This document shows, in pieces, positions 22,588 to 32,980 of a stretch of DNA of 64,000 nt. Origin of the DNA: Mycobacterium florentinum (GTDB taxonomy: Bacteria; Actinomycetota; Actinomycetes; Mycobacteriales; Mycobacteriaceae); contig NZ_AP022576.1 in assembly GCF_010730355.1 (NCBI RefSeq), forward strand, positions 2,728,001-2,792,000, in the 5' to 3' direction. Every line of letters begins with the position of its first letter. The stretch's first letter is position 1. A program made the position numbers and the translations under genes. The notes under the pieces were generated by a model. The model saw nothing but the letters and a program-made list of their open reading frames with translations. It ran no database searches and was not told the DNA's origin.

Positions 22588-25500
22588 GTCACGGTCACCT
22601 TAACCGCCGGCGAGTAGACCAGCCGTCCCGCGCAGCCGACCCGCACCAGGGCCCACCACTGGCCGGGTTCCAGCCACGCGGGCGGGCTGACGTCGAAGCC
22701 CAGCTCGACGGTGCCGCGGGCCGGCAGCACCGCGCCGAGCGAGGCCGGGCCGATCCACTCCCAGGTGCCCCAGGGGCTGATCAGATGGGCCTCGGCCGAC
22801 AGGTCCGACGCGGCATTGCTCCCGATCGTCACCGCGAGCCGGGTCGTCGCACCGGGGCGCAGCGCGATCTCGTCGGGCCCGCCGACGAGGTAGATCAGGT
22901 CGGCGTCCTGGCCCTCCCCGACTTCGACGATGCTCACGTCCTCGACCGCCTGACGCCAGGCGGCCGGGACCCGGTCGCCGGTGACACGCAGCTGCGCCCG
23001 GATCGAGTACTGGCCGGGCTGGGCATCGGCCGGGATCGCCAGCACCACGTCGGCCTCGCGGTGCTCGCCGCTGCCCAGCGTGAACGGCAGCTCGGCGGGT
23101 GTCACCGACCAGCCGTCCGGACCCGCCAGCACCACCACGCCGTGCAGCTCGGCGTCGGTGCAGTCGCTGGCCGCGGTGAGCCGCAGGGTCAGCTCGCCGC
23201 CCGGTTCGGCGGGCACTCGCTGCGGGTGCAGGTGCGCGACGGCGGGCAGCCCGCCCAGCGGCGCGGGCCCGCGATTGTGCAGCCAGTACCGCGCGTAGAG
23301 CGGCTGGGCGATCTCGGCTTCCGGGCCCAGCGCGATTGGGTCGCCGAGTGCCTCACGGATCTTGAGCCGGGCCAGCACGGTAGCGACCTGGTAGCCGTGC
23401 AGCTCGATCGATCGCTTACGCGCCCGCGGCGTCTCCAGCAGGTCGGCGGGCTGCAGCCCGCCCAGCTTGCCGAGCGGGGAGCCGATCTTCACCCGGGTAG
23501 CCGACCCGGTCGTTTCGACCAGCCGCAGCGCCACCGTGCCGGGGTCGACGGGCTCGGACCGACCGGCCGTCAGCGGGTTGCCGGCCGCCTTGAACGCCCC
23601 GACGTGCACGGTGTCGGCGGGCTTGACGTGCAGCAGCGACCCGGTGGGCGCCAGGTCGCCTTGTCGTCGATCCGGGAAGACGGCGTGCAGCGGGTGGGAG
23701 AACTGCGCGCTGCGGTTCGGGATCTCGGCGTCCCGCCAGTCGCCGTCGCCGCAGGCGAGCGCGTAGTCGAAATGGTGTGTCCAGTGCTGGAGTTGGAAGT
23801 TCGAGCCGTCCGGCGCGGTGCGGCGTGGTTCGTCGATCCAGGTGCCGGACGGCCAGCCGGTGCAGGACCGCAGCAGTGCGGTGTGCAGGGTGCCGTCGCT
23901 GTCGACGGCGAAGCTCGGCACGCCACGGTTGAGCAACGCCACGGTGCGGGATTCGAAGTGTTCGGCGCCCGGCGCGGCCCGCTGTTTGACGCCGATCTCG
24001 GCATCGTCGAGATCGGCTGCCACCGAAGCGATTTCGGTGTGGAGGCGCTTCTCGTCGGCGCCATCGATCACCAGCACCGGCAGCGCGCGCACCGCGCGCA
24101 GGTCGACGCCGGGCACCCAGGCCGCCGCCAACGACGTCGCCGCGGGCACCCACACCCTGGCCCGGCCCCGCTTGGCCAGCTGGCGATCGAGTTCCTTCGC
24201 GTACCCCGGATCGGCCTCGGCCAGCACCGCTTTGGTGAAGGTGTTGCGGTCGGGCCCGCCGAGCGCGATCCGGACATCGGGCAGGTTGGAGTCGACATCG
24301 AGGTTGCCGTAGCGCGGTTTGTCGGCGCCGCCGCAGGTCGCCGTGACGCCGGCGCGGACCAGCGCGACCATCAGCTCGCGCGCTAGCGGTCCGGACGACG
24401 CCTCCGACGGCGACACCACCTCGGCCACTGATATCGCACGAATATCCTTTTTTCCCAATCGAATCCGCGCAGCCGACGATAGGCCGAACCAGCCGTAGGC
24501 CGGGTTGTCCAGCGTCCACGGCAGGTGCTCGGTGTCCACGGATGCGAGCCCGTCATGCAGCAGCGCGAACCCGCGACCCACCACGGCGTCGCCCACCTCG
24601 CTGACCGGCATGGCGCCCGGCACCGGACACGGCCAGCGCAGCCGCAGCAGGCGGTCCTCGCCGGTGAAGTCGTCGATCGTGGTGCGGCAGTCCACCCGCC
24701 CCACGCCGTTCCACAGCGTCAAGGTCTGGGTGTAACGCAGCAATTCGCCGATCCGGCCCTGCACGACCAGCCGCTGGCCGAGCGGCCCGCGATAGGCCCG
24801 CACCTGCGCCGGCGATTCCGACGAGCCCACCACCGGCCCCTTGGGCAGCAGATGCCACGGGCCCTCTCCCTGCGTCGGGTGGGCCGGGTATTCGTCGTAG
24901 ACGGCGAGCTCGTTACCCACCCGCCCGACCCCGATCAGCTCGCGGCCGTCCTGGATCAGGGACGCGACTCCCCCGCCCCGGGCCGGGTCGGCCGCCAACC
25001 GGTAGTACTCATTTTCGATCTCGTGTCCGGGCATCGGTTCCCAGCCGGTCGCCTCGTCCGCGGGAACCAGCCGATAGGCCCGCCAGCCCAGCGATCCGAC
25101 GTCGCGGGCCAGCCAGCTGACCGACCGCCCGTCGTGCTCGACCAGCGCGGGCAACTCGGCGCCGTCGGCGTCCAGCACCCGCACCCCGGCGGGCAGCGGC
25201 GGATCAACCCGGGCGGTGACGATGTCGGTGCGCCGGTGGGTCAGTGCGTTCCACACCACGACCCTGTCCGCGGGACCCTCGACGGCGCCGGACAGCAGCG
25301 CCAACGAGTTGTCGCGGGCGGTGCGGCCCAGCTCCCACGCGTCGCGCCAGCCGGTCAGCAGATCGAGGTAGACCTGGTCGGACTCGGAGCCGGTGATCGC
25401 GTCGTGGTGGGCGCCGTAGGCCAGCTGCACCCACGCCTTGGCCAACGCGGCATGCGGATAGTCGGCGCCGGCCATCAGTGCGGCGAACACCGCGTAGCGC

Positions 25501-26753
25501 TCGGCATCCAGCACCGCGTTTTCCGCGGCGCGGTTGGCTTGTTTGGTGTCGATGTAGGAGACGTCCTTGCCGGTGTAGATCGGATTCATGTCGCGCGTCT
25601 GCGGCGACGGCACCGACCCCCGCTCGTCCAGCTCGGCGCGCACCGAGGCGAAGAACTCTCGAGGCAGCGCGCACACGAACCGCGGCCAGGTGTAGCGGGC
25701 CGCCCAGTCGCGGTGGATCTCGGTGACCCACTTGTTCGGCGGGGTGTAATCGGTGCCCACCGGCAACAGCACGTTGCGGGTCAACGCGACCCTCTTGAGC
25801 TGGTCGAACACCGCATACGTGGCGTCCTGCGCCTCGCTCAGCGACGCCGACGAGTCCATGCCCCAGCCCGCCCCGTAATGCGCCGGCATGTAGTGGGTGA
25901 GCAGGCCGCGCCCGGATGGCGAGATCCATTCGAACTCGCTGCAGAACTGCATGCCCTCGACGCCGCCGGAGTGGGTCGGCCCCCATTGGTGGTGCGGTCC
26001 GCGGGCCCACGAGCTCGACGTCAGCCCGGCATCGGCGGCCATCCCGGGAAACTGCGGGTCGTGGCCGAACACGTCGAGCTGCCATGCGGTGGCCGGATCG
26101 GCACCCAGCACATCGCGCTGAAAACCTATGCCGTGTACCAGGTTTCGGATGGTTGTCTCCGGGCTGGTGAGATTGGTGTTGGGTTCGTTGTAGGTCCCGC
26201 CCATGATTTCGACCCGGCCTTCGGCGATGAAGCGGCGCAGGTCGGCGCGGTCTTCGGGGTGGGTGTCCCAGTACGGCTTGAGGTAATCCACCTCGGCCAG
26301 CACGAACTTGTACTCGGGCTCGCGGCGGGCCATTTCCAGGTGCGCGTGCACCAACTCGAAGCCGTTGGTCTGCCGCCCTTTGCCCGGCGGGTGTTCGCGC
26401 CACTCGCTGGTGTAGGCGCCCTGCGTGTTCCACCACACCGGGTCGTAGTGGAAATGGCTGACCATGAACATCGTCCAGCCGGGCTCGGCCACGGTGAACT
26501 CGAACGCAACGCCGGCGCCCCCCGCATGCACCCGGGCGGCCCGCCGTTCACCGACGACCGGCCGCTGCACGGTCACCGCAATCTCGACGACTTCGTCACC
26601 GACCCAAGCGCGCGCTTCCCCGGTCAGCCCCTCGCCCTCGACCCATACCGGTGTCGGCTCGGTTACCCCGCCGACGGTGACACTGACCAGCTGTAGCGGC
26701 GTGTCCTGCGGCCCAACGAACAGTTCGGTCGAGCGCGCCGAAATCAGCTGCAT
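22584..26753 (-). CDS. Glycoside hydrolase family 38 alpha-mannosidase (Rv0648-like)
   Basis: At 1389 residues it is longer than the roughly 1215 of M. tuberculosis Rv0648. GH38 hallmarks are clear: the metal site H102-x-D104 in HFHYDPVWW, the nucleophile D227 in WQLDVFGHD, and GAHHDAITG. The catalytic domain covers about residues 95-480, followed by beta-sandwich domains (glyco_hydro_38C) and C-terminal Ig-like NEW3-type segments (EPGGELTLRL, RPGATTRLAVTIG). An extra N-terminal domain of about 90 residues precedes catalysis. No signal peptide is evident, so a cytoplasmic role in mannoside turnover is likely. It leads an operon with the SurA-like gene and the ROK kinase. Confidence 0.9.
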   Translation of the reverse strand: MQLISARSTELFVGPQDTPLQLVSVTVGGVTEPTPVWVEGEGLTGEARAWVGDEVVEIAVTVQRPVVGERRAARVHAGGAGVAFEFTVAEPGWTMFMVSHFHYDPVWWNTQGAYTSEWREHPPGKGRQTNGFELVHAHLEMARREPEYKFVLAEVDYLKPYWDTHPEDRADLRRFIAEGRVEIMGGTYNEPNTNLTSPETTIRNLVHGIGFQRDVLGADPATAWQLDVFGHDPQFPGMAADAGLTSSSWARGPHHQWGPTHSGGVEGMQFCSEFEWISPSGRGLLTHYMPAHYGAGWGMDSSASLSEAQDATYAVFDQLKRVALTRNVLLPVGTDYTPPNKWVTEIHRDWAARYTWPRFVCALPREFFASVRAELDERGSVPSPQTRDMNPIYTGKDVSYIDTKQANRAAENAVLDAERYAVFAALMAGADYPHAALAKAWVQLAYGAHHDAITGSESDQVYLDLLTGWRDAWELGRTARDNSLALLSGAVEGPADRVVVWNALTHRRTDIVTARVDPPLPAGVRVLDADGAELPALVEHDGRSVSWLARDVGSLGWRAYRLVPADEATGWEPMPGHEIENEYYRLAADPARGGGVASLIQDGRELIGVGRVGNELAVYDEYPAHPTQGEGPWHLLPKGPVVGSSESPAQVRAYRGPLGQRLVVQGRIGELLRYTQTLTLWNGVGRVDCRTTIDDFTGEDRLLRLRWPCPVPGAMPVSEVGDAVVGRGFALLHDGLASVDTEHLPWTLDNPAYGWFGLSSAARIRLGKKDIRAISVAEVVSPSEASSGPLARELMVALVRAGVTATCGGADKPRYGNLDVDSNLPDVRIALGGPDRNTFTKAVLAEADPGYAKELDRQLAKRGRARVWVPAATSLAAAWVPGVDLRAVRALPVLVIDGADEKRLHTEIASVAADLDDAEIGVKQRAAPGAEHFESRTVALLNRGVPSFAVDSDGTLHTALLRSCTGWPSGTWIDEPRRTAPDGSNFQLQHWTHHFDYALACGDGDWRDAEIPNRSAQFSHPLHAVFPDRRQGDLAPTGSLLHVKPADTVHVGAFKAAGNPLTAGRSEPVDPGTVALRLVETTGSATRVKIGSPLGKLGGLQPADLLETPRARKRSIELHGYQVATVLARLKIREALGDPIALGPEAEIAQPLYARYWLHNRGPAPLGGLPAVAHLHPQRVPAEPGGELTLRLTAASDCTDAELHGVVVLAGPDGWSVTPAELPFTLGSGEHREADVVLAIPADAQPGQYSIRAQLRVTGDRVPAAWRQAVEDVSIVEVGEGQDADLIYLVGGPDEIALRPGATTRLAVTIGSNAASDLSAEAHLISPWGTWEWIGPASLGAVLPARGTVELGFDVSPPAWLEPGQWWALVRVGCAGRLVYSPAVKVTVT

Positions 26754-26813
26754 GCCCGCACCTTACGTTGCTCGGCTACAGACTTGTCACCCCTTGCTGC
26801 AAAGCTGGATAGC

Positions 26814-26981
26814 GTGACGGACCTGACCACGCAATGCGGCCCGGCCGAGGGGCGGTACGCCGACTACCCGCTCAGCAAGCTGGTCTTGCACATCAATCGC
26901 GAAGCGATCCACCATGGCGTCGAGATCGCTTGCCTCCGAGGCCTTTACGTACATCGTCAATCCATCAACCAGGAGGAGTGA
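26814..26981 (+). pseudogene. Remnant of a DinB/DUF664 gene (C-terminal part only)
   Basis: Only 55 codons remain. The segment GPAEGRYADYPLSKLVLHIN followed by REAIHHGVEIACLRGLY is the C-terminal helix pair of DUF664/DinB-type proteins, including the metal-ligand His residues; the preceding roughly 120 residues of a normal family member are absent. The fragment ends in CAGGAGGAGTGA, so its last codons are the ribosome site of the next DinB gene. It might still be translated for coupling, but a functional enzyme is not possible. Confidence 0.6.
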
Positions 26982-26983
26982 TC

Positions 26984-27580
26984 ATGCCAGCCCTCGCCCC
27001 GCCGGTAGCCGACGAGCGCAGCGCCCTGCGCGAGTACTTGGCCTTCCACCAAAGCGCCTACTTCGCGGTGTCCTACGGCCTCACCGACAAGCAGGCCCGT
27101 TCGTCGCCGTCGACGAGCGCGCTGTCGGTCGGTGGCCTGATCAAGCACGTGACACGGATGCAGCACAGCTGGATGGCACGCGTCGCGGCTGCCCCGGACG
27201 CGGCACCGAAGGACCCCCGGCCGTTCGACCCCGAGGCATTTGCGGACCAGCACGTGATGCGGCCCGACGAGACGCTGGACGGACTGCTGCGGGATTTCGC
27301 CGAACAGAACGCGACGTCGCTGCGGCTGGTGGAAACCGCCGATCTCGACGCGGCGGTGCCCGTGCCCCGCGACGTCCCGTGGTTTCCCAAAGACCTGGAT
27401 GCCTGGTCGGTGCGATGGGTGATCCTGCACGTCATCAACGAGTTGGCCCGGCACGCGGGGCACGCCGACATCGTCCGGGAAACCATCGACGGAGCCACGA
27501 TGTACGACCTGATCGCCGGGCTGGAAGGCTGGGAGATCGAGGGCTGGGTCACACCCTGGAATGCCGGAGCGGGTCGGTAA
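26984..27580 (+). CDS. DinB/DUF664-family protein
   Basis: The ATG at 26984 has AGGAGGAG 5 bp upstream, giving 198 residues. It is a DinB-superfamily four-helix bundle with metal-ligand His in GLIKHVTRMQHSW and, near the C-terminus, HVINELARHAGHADIVRETIDG (in parts: NELARHAGHAD). Members include thiol-dependent transferases (mycothiol or bacillithiol S-transferase-like); in mycobacteria a mycothiol link is plausible. It precedes the ABC1 kinase gene by 61 bp. This gene is not in the equivalent M. tuberculosis interval. Confidence 0.82.
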   Translation: MPALAPPVADERSALREYLAFHQSAYFAVSYGLTDKQARSSPSTSALSVGGLIKHVTRMQHSWMARVAAAPDAAPKDPRPFDPEAFADQHVMRPDETLDGLLRDFAEQNATSLRLVETADLDAAVPVPRDVPWFPKDLDAWSVRWVILHVINELARHAGHADIVRETIDGATMYDLIAGLEGWEIEGWVTPWNAGAGR

Positions 27581-27641
27581 AAGACCTGCTCACCGTCGAG
27601 TGAGTTGGGCCTCGGCACCCCCGGTTTGGCAGACTGCTGGG

Positions 27642-28988
27642 ATGAGTTCCACCAAACACCGAGAGGTGGCCAAGCTCGACCGGGTGCCGTTGCCGATCGA
27701 AGCAGCCCGGGTCGCGGTCACTGGTTGGCAGGTCACCCGCTCCGCGGCCCGCGTCGTCAGCACGCTGACGAGCAAGGGTCCATGGCAGCAGAAGGTGATC
27801 AAGCAGCTGCCCCAGACCTTCGCCGATCTTGGTCCGACATACGTGAAGTTCGGGCAGATCATCGCCTCCAGCCCCGGTGCGTTCGGCGAATCGCTGTCCC
27901 GCGAATTCCGTGGCCTGCTCGACCGGGTGCCGCCGGCCGACTCCGGCGAGGTGCACAAGCTGTTCGTCGAGGAGCTCGGCGCCGATCCGTCCGACCTGTT
28001 CGCCAAGTGGGACGAGACGCCGTTCGCGTCGGCGTCCATCGCGCAGGTGCACTACGCCACGCTGCACAGCGGCGAGGAAGTCGTCGTCAAGATCCAGCGG
28101 CCGGGCATCCGCCGCCGGGTCGCCGCCGACCTGCAGATCCTGAAACGCTTCGCCCAGGCCGTCGAGCTGGCCAAGCTGGGCCGCCGGCTCTCGGCGCAAG
28201 ACGTGGTCGCCGACTTCTCCGCCAACCTGGCCGAGGAGCTGAACTTCCGTCTCGAGGCGCAGTCGATGGAGGCCTGGGTCTCGCACCTGCACGTGTCACC
28301 GCTGGGCCGCAACATCCGGGTGCCGACCGTGCACTGGGACTTCACCAGCGACCGGGTGCTGACGATGGAGCGGGTGCAGGGCATCCGCATCGACGACGTC
28401 GCCGCCATTCGCAAGGCCGGGTTCGACGGCGTCGAACTGGTGAAGGCACTGCTGTTCTCGCTTTTCGAGGGCGGGCTGCGGCACGGGCTGTTCCACGGCG
28501 ACCTGCACGCGGGCAACCTCTACGTCGACGACCAGGGCCGCATCGTGTTCTTCGACTTCGGGATCATGGGCCGCATCGACCCGCGCACCCGCTGGCTGCT
28601 GCGCGAGTTGGTGTATGCCCTGCTGGTCACGAAGGACCACGCCGCGGCCGGCAAGATCGTCGTGCTGATGGGGGCCGTCGGCACGGTGAAGCCCGAAGCC
28701 CAGGCCGCCAAGGACCTGGAGAAGTTCGCCACCCCGCTGACCATGTCGACGCTGGGCGACATGTCGTACGCCGACATCGGCCGCCAGCTCTCGACGCTGG
28801 CCGACGCCTACGACGTCAAGCTGCCGCGCGAGCTGGTGCTGATCGGCAAGCAGTTCCTCTACGTCGAGCGGTACATGAAGCTGCTCGCGCCGAAGTGGCA
28901 GATGATGTCCGACCCGCAGCTGACGGGGTACTTCGCCAATTTCATGGTCGAGGTCAGCCGCGAGCATTCTTCGGATGTGGAGGTCTAG
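27642..28988 (+). CDS. ABC1/ADCK (UbiB) family protein kinase-like protein (Rv0647c-like)
   Basis: From the ATG at 27642 it has 448 residues; M. tuberculosis Rv0647c is annotated longer (488), and an in-frame start at 27561 would overlap the DinB gene. ABC1 hallmarks are present: YVKFGQ, the Ala-rich loop as FASASIAQVH, the Lys in VVVKIQRPG, NLAEELNFRLEA, the catalytic loop HGDLHAGN and the metal-binding DFGIMG. UbiB-type proteins support isoprenoid lipid biosynthesis; in mycobacteria, which use menaquinone, the role is unclear. The lipG start codon follows its stop directly. Confidence 0.9.
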   Translation: MSSTKHREVAKLDRVPLPIEAARVAVTGWQVTRSAARVVSTLTSKGPWQQKVIKQLPQTFADLGPTYVKFGQIIASSPGAFGESLSREFRGLLDRVPPADSGEVHKLFVEELGADPSDLFAKWDETPFASASIAQVHYATLHSGEEVVVKIQRPGIRRRVAADLQILKRFAQAVELAKLGRRLSAQDVVADFSANLAEELNFRLEAQSMEAWVSHLHVSPLGRNIRVPTVHWDFTSDRVLTMERVQGIRIDDVAAIRKAGFDGVELVKALLFSLFEGGLRHGLFHGDLHAGNLYVDDQGRIVFFDFGIMGRIDPRTRWLLRELVYALLVTKDHAAAGKIVVLMGAVGTVKPEAQAAKDLEKFATPLTMSTLGDMSYADIGRQLSTLADAYDVKLPRELVLIGKQFLYVERYMKLLAPKWQMMSDPQLTGYFANFMVEVSREHSSDVEV

Positions 28989-29906
28989 GTGGAGATCCGC
29001 ACCGGCTATGCGAGTTCCGGGCCCGCGTCGAGCGACCTGAAGCTCTACTTCGAGGACATGGGCGATATCGACGACCCGCCCGTGCTGCTGATCATGGGGC
29101 TCGGCGCCCAGCTGCTGCTGTGGCGCACCGAGTTCTGCGAGCGGCTGGTCGGCCAGGGCCTGCGCGTGATCCGTTACGACAACCGGGATGTCGGCCTGTC
29201 CAGCAAGACCGAGCGGCGCAGCGCCGGCCAGCCACTGGTCACCCGACTGCTCCGCTCCTGGGCGGGCCTGGAGAGCCGGGCCGCATACAAACTCGAAGAC
29301 ATGGCCGACGACGCCGCGGCCGTGCTGGACCACCTGAACATCGAGGCGGCCCACGTCGTCGGGGCATCGATGGGCGGAATGATCGCCCAAGTCTTCGCCG
29401 CGCAATTCGCCTATCGGACAAGAACTCTCGGGATCATCTTCTCGAGCAACAACTCGGCGTTCCTACCACCGCCGGCCCCCCGGGCATTGCTGGCACTCGT
29501 CAAAGGTCCGCCGCCGGACTCGCCCCGCGACGTGATCCTCGACAACGCGGTCCGGGTGAGCCGGATCATCGGCAGCCCGGGTTATCGCATTCCCGACGAA
29601 CAGGTTCGCGCCGAGGCCGCCGAGGGATACGACCGAAATTACTACCCGCAAGGCGTCGCCGGGCAATTCAGCGCGATCCTCGGCAGTGGGAGCCTGCGGC
29701 ACCACGACCGGCGCATCAAGGCGCCGACCGTTGTCATCCACGGTCGGTCCGACAAACTCATGCGACCTTTCGGCGGACGTGCGATCGCGCGGGCAATAAG
29801 CGGCGCCCGATTGGTGTTGTTCGAGGGAATGGGACATGATCTGCCACAGCAGCTGTGGGATCCGGTGATCGGTGTTTTGACTGGCAATTTCGCCGAGGCC
29901 AGCTGA
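28989..29906 (+). CDS. lipG: Alpha/beta-hydrolase, lipase/esterase
   Basis: The GTG abuts the stop of the ABC1 gene, so the two are translationally linked. The 305-residue protein has the alpha/beta-hydrolase oxyanion region LLIMGLGAQ, nucleophile elbow GASMGG (S127), catalytic Asp in HGRSDKLM and His in GMGHDL. M. tuberculosis LipG (Rv0646c), next to mmaA1, has reported thioesterase and phospholipase activity. Position before the mycolate methyltransferases suggests a lipid-related substrate. No signal peptide. Confidence 0.9.
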   Translation: MEIRTGYASSGPASSDLKLYFEDMGDIDDPPVLLIMGLGAQLLLWRTEFCERLVGQGLRVIRYDNRDVGLSSKTERRSAGQPLVTRLLRSWAGLESRAAYKLEDMADDAAAVLDHLNIEAAHVVGASMGGMIAQVFAAQFAYRTRTLGIIFSSNNSAFLPPPAPRALLALVKGPPPDSPRDVILDNAVRVSRIIGSPGYRIPDEQVRAEAAEGYDRNYYPQGVAGQFSAILGSGSLRHHDRRIKAPTVVIHGRSDKLMRPFGGRAIARAISGARLVLFEGMGHDLPQQLWDPVIGVLTGNFAEAS

Positions 29907-29967
29907 GCTGAAGTCGAGCAGGCGGCTTCGGCGTTTTCAGTTCGTCACGGCTTCGCGCGGGATGTGA

Positions 29968-30864
<897 letters not shown>

Positions 30865-31014
30865 GACCGGTGCCCGCGACACGCCCGACGTGACAGTCGC
30901 GTTGAACTGCGAGGTTTCGCCGTTCGTCGAACAGGGCAGATGCGGAGTAATAAAATTTGCCCCACGCGGGCACGGGGGATTTTCAATGCGTTTCGCGGGG
31001 AGGGCGCAGCACTC

Positions 31015-31878
31015 ATGACTCAAAAACTGGAGCCACACTTCGAAGACGTTCAGGCGCACTACGACCTGTCCGACGATTTCTATCGCCTGTTCCTGGATCC
31101 CAGCCAGACCTACAGCTGCGCGTACTTCGAGCGCGACGACATGACGCTGGAGGAAGCCCAAATCGCCAAGATCGATTTGTCGCTGGGCAAGTTGGGTCTT
31201 CGCCCGGGCATGACGCTGCTCGACGTCGGCTGCGGCTGGGGCGCCACCATGCGCCGCGCGGTCGAGAAGTACGACGTAAACGTGATCGGGTTGACGCTGT
31301 CCAAGAACCAGGCCGCTCACGTGCAGAAGACGTTCGACGAGATGGACAACCCGCGCAGCAAGCAGGTGCTGCTGGCCGGCTGGGAAGAGTTCAACGAGCC
31401 CGTCGATCGCATCGTGTCGATCGGCGCATTCGAGCACTTCGGCCACGATCGCTACGCCGACTTCTTCAAAATGGCCTACCACGTGTTGCCCGGCGACGGC
31501 GTGATGCTGCTGCACACGATCACCGATTTCACGAAACAGGAAATCATCGACCTGGGCCTCCCCATCTCCATCGACCTGCTCCGCTTCATCATCTTCATCC
31601 AGCGGGAGATTTTCCCGGGCGGACGGTTGCCGAAAATCCCTATGGTGGAAGAACATTCGGACCAAGCCGGTTTCACCGTGACGCGACGCCAATCGCTGCA
31701 GCCGCACTACGCCATGACGCTCGACCTGTGGGCCGAGGCACTGCAGGCGCGCAAGGACGAGGCCATCGAGATCCAGTCCGAAGAGGTCTACGAGCGCTAC
31801 ATGAAGTACCTGACCGGCTGCGCCGACAAATTCCGGCAAGGCTACGTCGACGTCAACCAATTCACCCTGGCTAAGTAA
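31015..31878 (+). CDS. Cyclopropane mycolate synthase, MmaA2-like, copy 1
   Basis: 287 residues, ATG preceded by GGGGAGGG. It has the SAM motif D70-VGCGWG-76, Cys35 (TYSCAYF) and [11 protein letters not shown], the Glu/His active-site signature of cyclopropane synthases. It is closest to the MmaA2/CmaA1/PcaA group. Over residues 5-167 I count 14 differences from the next gene, but the segment after HTIT ([21 protein letters not shown] in parts) is strongly different, suggesting altered substrate placement. An AT-rich block TAATAAAAT (30948-30956) upstream is a candidate -10 region. Substrate (alpha-mycolate or methoxymycolate, proximal or distal) cannot be assigned. Confidence 0.87.
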   Translation: MTQKLEPHFEDVQAHYDLSDDFYRLFLDPSQTYSCAYFERDDMTLEEAQIAKIDLSLGKLGLRPGMTLLDVGCGWGATMRRAVEKYDVNVIGLTLSKNQAAHVQKTFDEMDNPRSKQVLLAGWEEFNEPVDRIVSIGAFEHFGHDRYADFFKMAYHVLPGDGVMLLHTITDFTKQEIIDLGLPISIDLLRFIIFIQREIFPGGRLPKIPMVEEHSDQAGFTVTRRQSLQPHYAMTLDLWAEALQARKDEAIEIQSEEVYERYMKYLTGCADKFRQGYVDVNQFTLAK

Positions 31879-31893
31879 GCCGGCAACCTTGAC

Positions 31894-31921
31894 CCCCGGG
31901 ATCGAATAATCGGTCCCGGGG
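31894..31921 (+). terminator. Hairpin between the two mmaA2-like genes
   Basis: CCCCGGGA (31894-31901) and TCCCGGGG (31914-31921) pair perfectly around an AT-richer 12-nt loop, 15 bp past the stop of copy 1. It may terminate or attenuate transcription. Confidence 0.5.
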
Positions 31922-31970
31922 CGTGCGCGGGGTATCTTTAGGTGCGTTTTCGTCAGGAAGGCAGACGGTC

Positions 31971-32834
31971 ATGGCTCGGAGACTGACACCGCACTTCGCC
32001 GACGTGCAGGCGCACTACGACCTGTCCGACGACTTCTTCCGCCTGTTCCTGGATCCCAGCCAGACCTACAGCTGCGCGTACTTCGAACGCGACGACATGA
32101 CGCTGGAAGAAGCGCAGCTCGCCAAGATCGACCTGGCGCTGGGCAAGCTCGGCCTGCGGCCGGGTATGACGCTGCTCGACGTCGGCTGCGGCTGGGGCGC
32201 CACGATGCGCCGCGCGGTCGAGAAGTACGACGTAAACGTCATCGGCCTCACGCTGTCCAAGAACCAGGCCGCCCACGTGCAGAAGACGTTCGACGAACTG
32301 GACAGCCCCCGCAGCAAGCAGGTGCTGCTGGCCGGCTGGGAGCAGTTCAACGAGCCCGTCGACCGCATCGTGTCGATCGGCGCATTCGAGCACTTCGGCC
32401 ACGAACGCTACGACGACTTCTTCGCGATGGCCCACAGCGTGCTGCCGGATGACGGTGTGATGCTGCTGCACACGATCACCGGTCTGAGGCCGGAGCAATG
32501 CACCGAACGCGGCATACCGCTGACGTTCGAGATGGCCCGCTTCATCAAGTTCATCGTCACCGAGATCTTCCCGGGCGGGCGGCTGCCGTCCATCGAGAAG
32601 GTGGAAGACCACTCGTCCAAGCACGGTTTCCGGTTGACCCGCCGCCAATCGCTGCAGCTGCACTACGCCCGGACCCTCGATCTGTGGGCGGCGGCCCTGG
32701 AAGCGCACAAGGACGGGGCCATCGAGATCCAGTCCGAAGAGGTCTACGAGCGCTACATGAAGTACCTGACCGGCTGCGCCAACGCGTTCCGGGTCGGCTA
32801 TATCGACGTCAACCAGTTCACCCTGGAGAAGTAG
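31971..32834 (+). CDS. mmaA2: Cyclopropane mycolate synthase, MmaA2-like, copy 2
   Basis: 287 residues, ATG with AGGAAGG upstream. SAM motif D70-VGCGWG-76, Cys35 and [11 protein letters not shown] are intact. The lid segment [22 protein letters not shown] (in parts: [19 protein letters not shown]) resembles M. tuberculosis MmaA2 and CmaA1 more than copy 1 does, so the mmaA2 symbol fits this copy better. M. tuberculosis has one such gene between mmaA1 and mmaA3; here there are two in tandem. The enzyme should transfer a methylene from SAM to a cis double bond of the meromycolate chain. Confidence 0.87.
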   Translation: MARRLTPHFADVQAHYDLSDDFFRLFLDPSQTYSCAYFERDDMTLEEAQLAKIDLALGKLGLRPGMTLLDVGCGWGATMRRAVEKYDVNVIGLTLSKNQAAHVQKTFDELDSPRSKQVLLAGWEQFNEPVDRIVSIGAFEHFGHERYDDFFAMAHSVLPDDGVMLLHTITGLRPEQCTERGIPLTFEMARFIKFIVTEIFPGGRLPSIEKVEDHSSKHGFRLTRRQSLQLHYARTLDLWAAALEAHKDGAIEIQSEEVYERYMKYLTGCANAFRVGYIDVNQFTLEK

Positions 32835-32854
32835 CGATCGCGTTCGCACGCTGA

Positions 32855-32876
32855 CCGGCGGCGGATCCGCCGCCGG
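32855..32876 (+). terminator. 22-bp perfect palindrome after mmaA2
   Basis: CCGGCGGCGGA (32855-32865) is followed directly by its reverse complement (32866-32876), 20 bp past the stop. A terminator role is likely; it also contains a BamHI-type centre GGATCC by chance. Confidence 0.5.
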
Positions 32877-32980
32877 GAAACCCAGCGGTATCGGACCGCA
32901 AATCCGCGAGATGTGCCCGCCCACGTGTAGGGTCCTCGGGATGGCCTACTCGTCGGGGTGCCGGTCCATCGGGGGGACAT

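Noticed and set aside
24525..26696. Open frame of over 700 codons antisense to the GH38 gene
   Set aside because: Composition rich in Gly, Arg, His and Val repeats typical of the opposite strand of a GC-rich gene; no motifs.
27605..29839. Long same-strand frame crossing the ABC1 kinase and lipG genes
   Set aside because: Arg/Ala/Pro-rich out-of-frame translation; the real frames have clear kinase and hydrolase motifs.
30865..31014. A small gene between mmaA1 and the next methyltransferase
   Set aside because: Only 150 bp without a coding pattern; the AT-rich block near 30950 is better read as a promoter.
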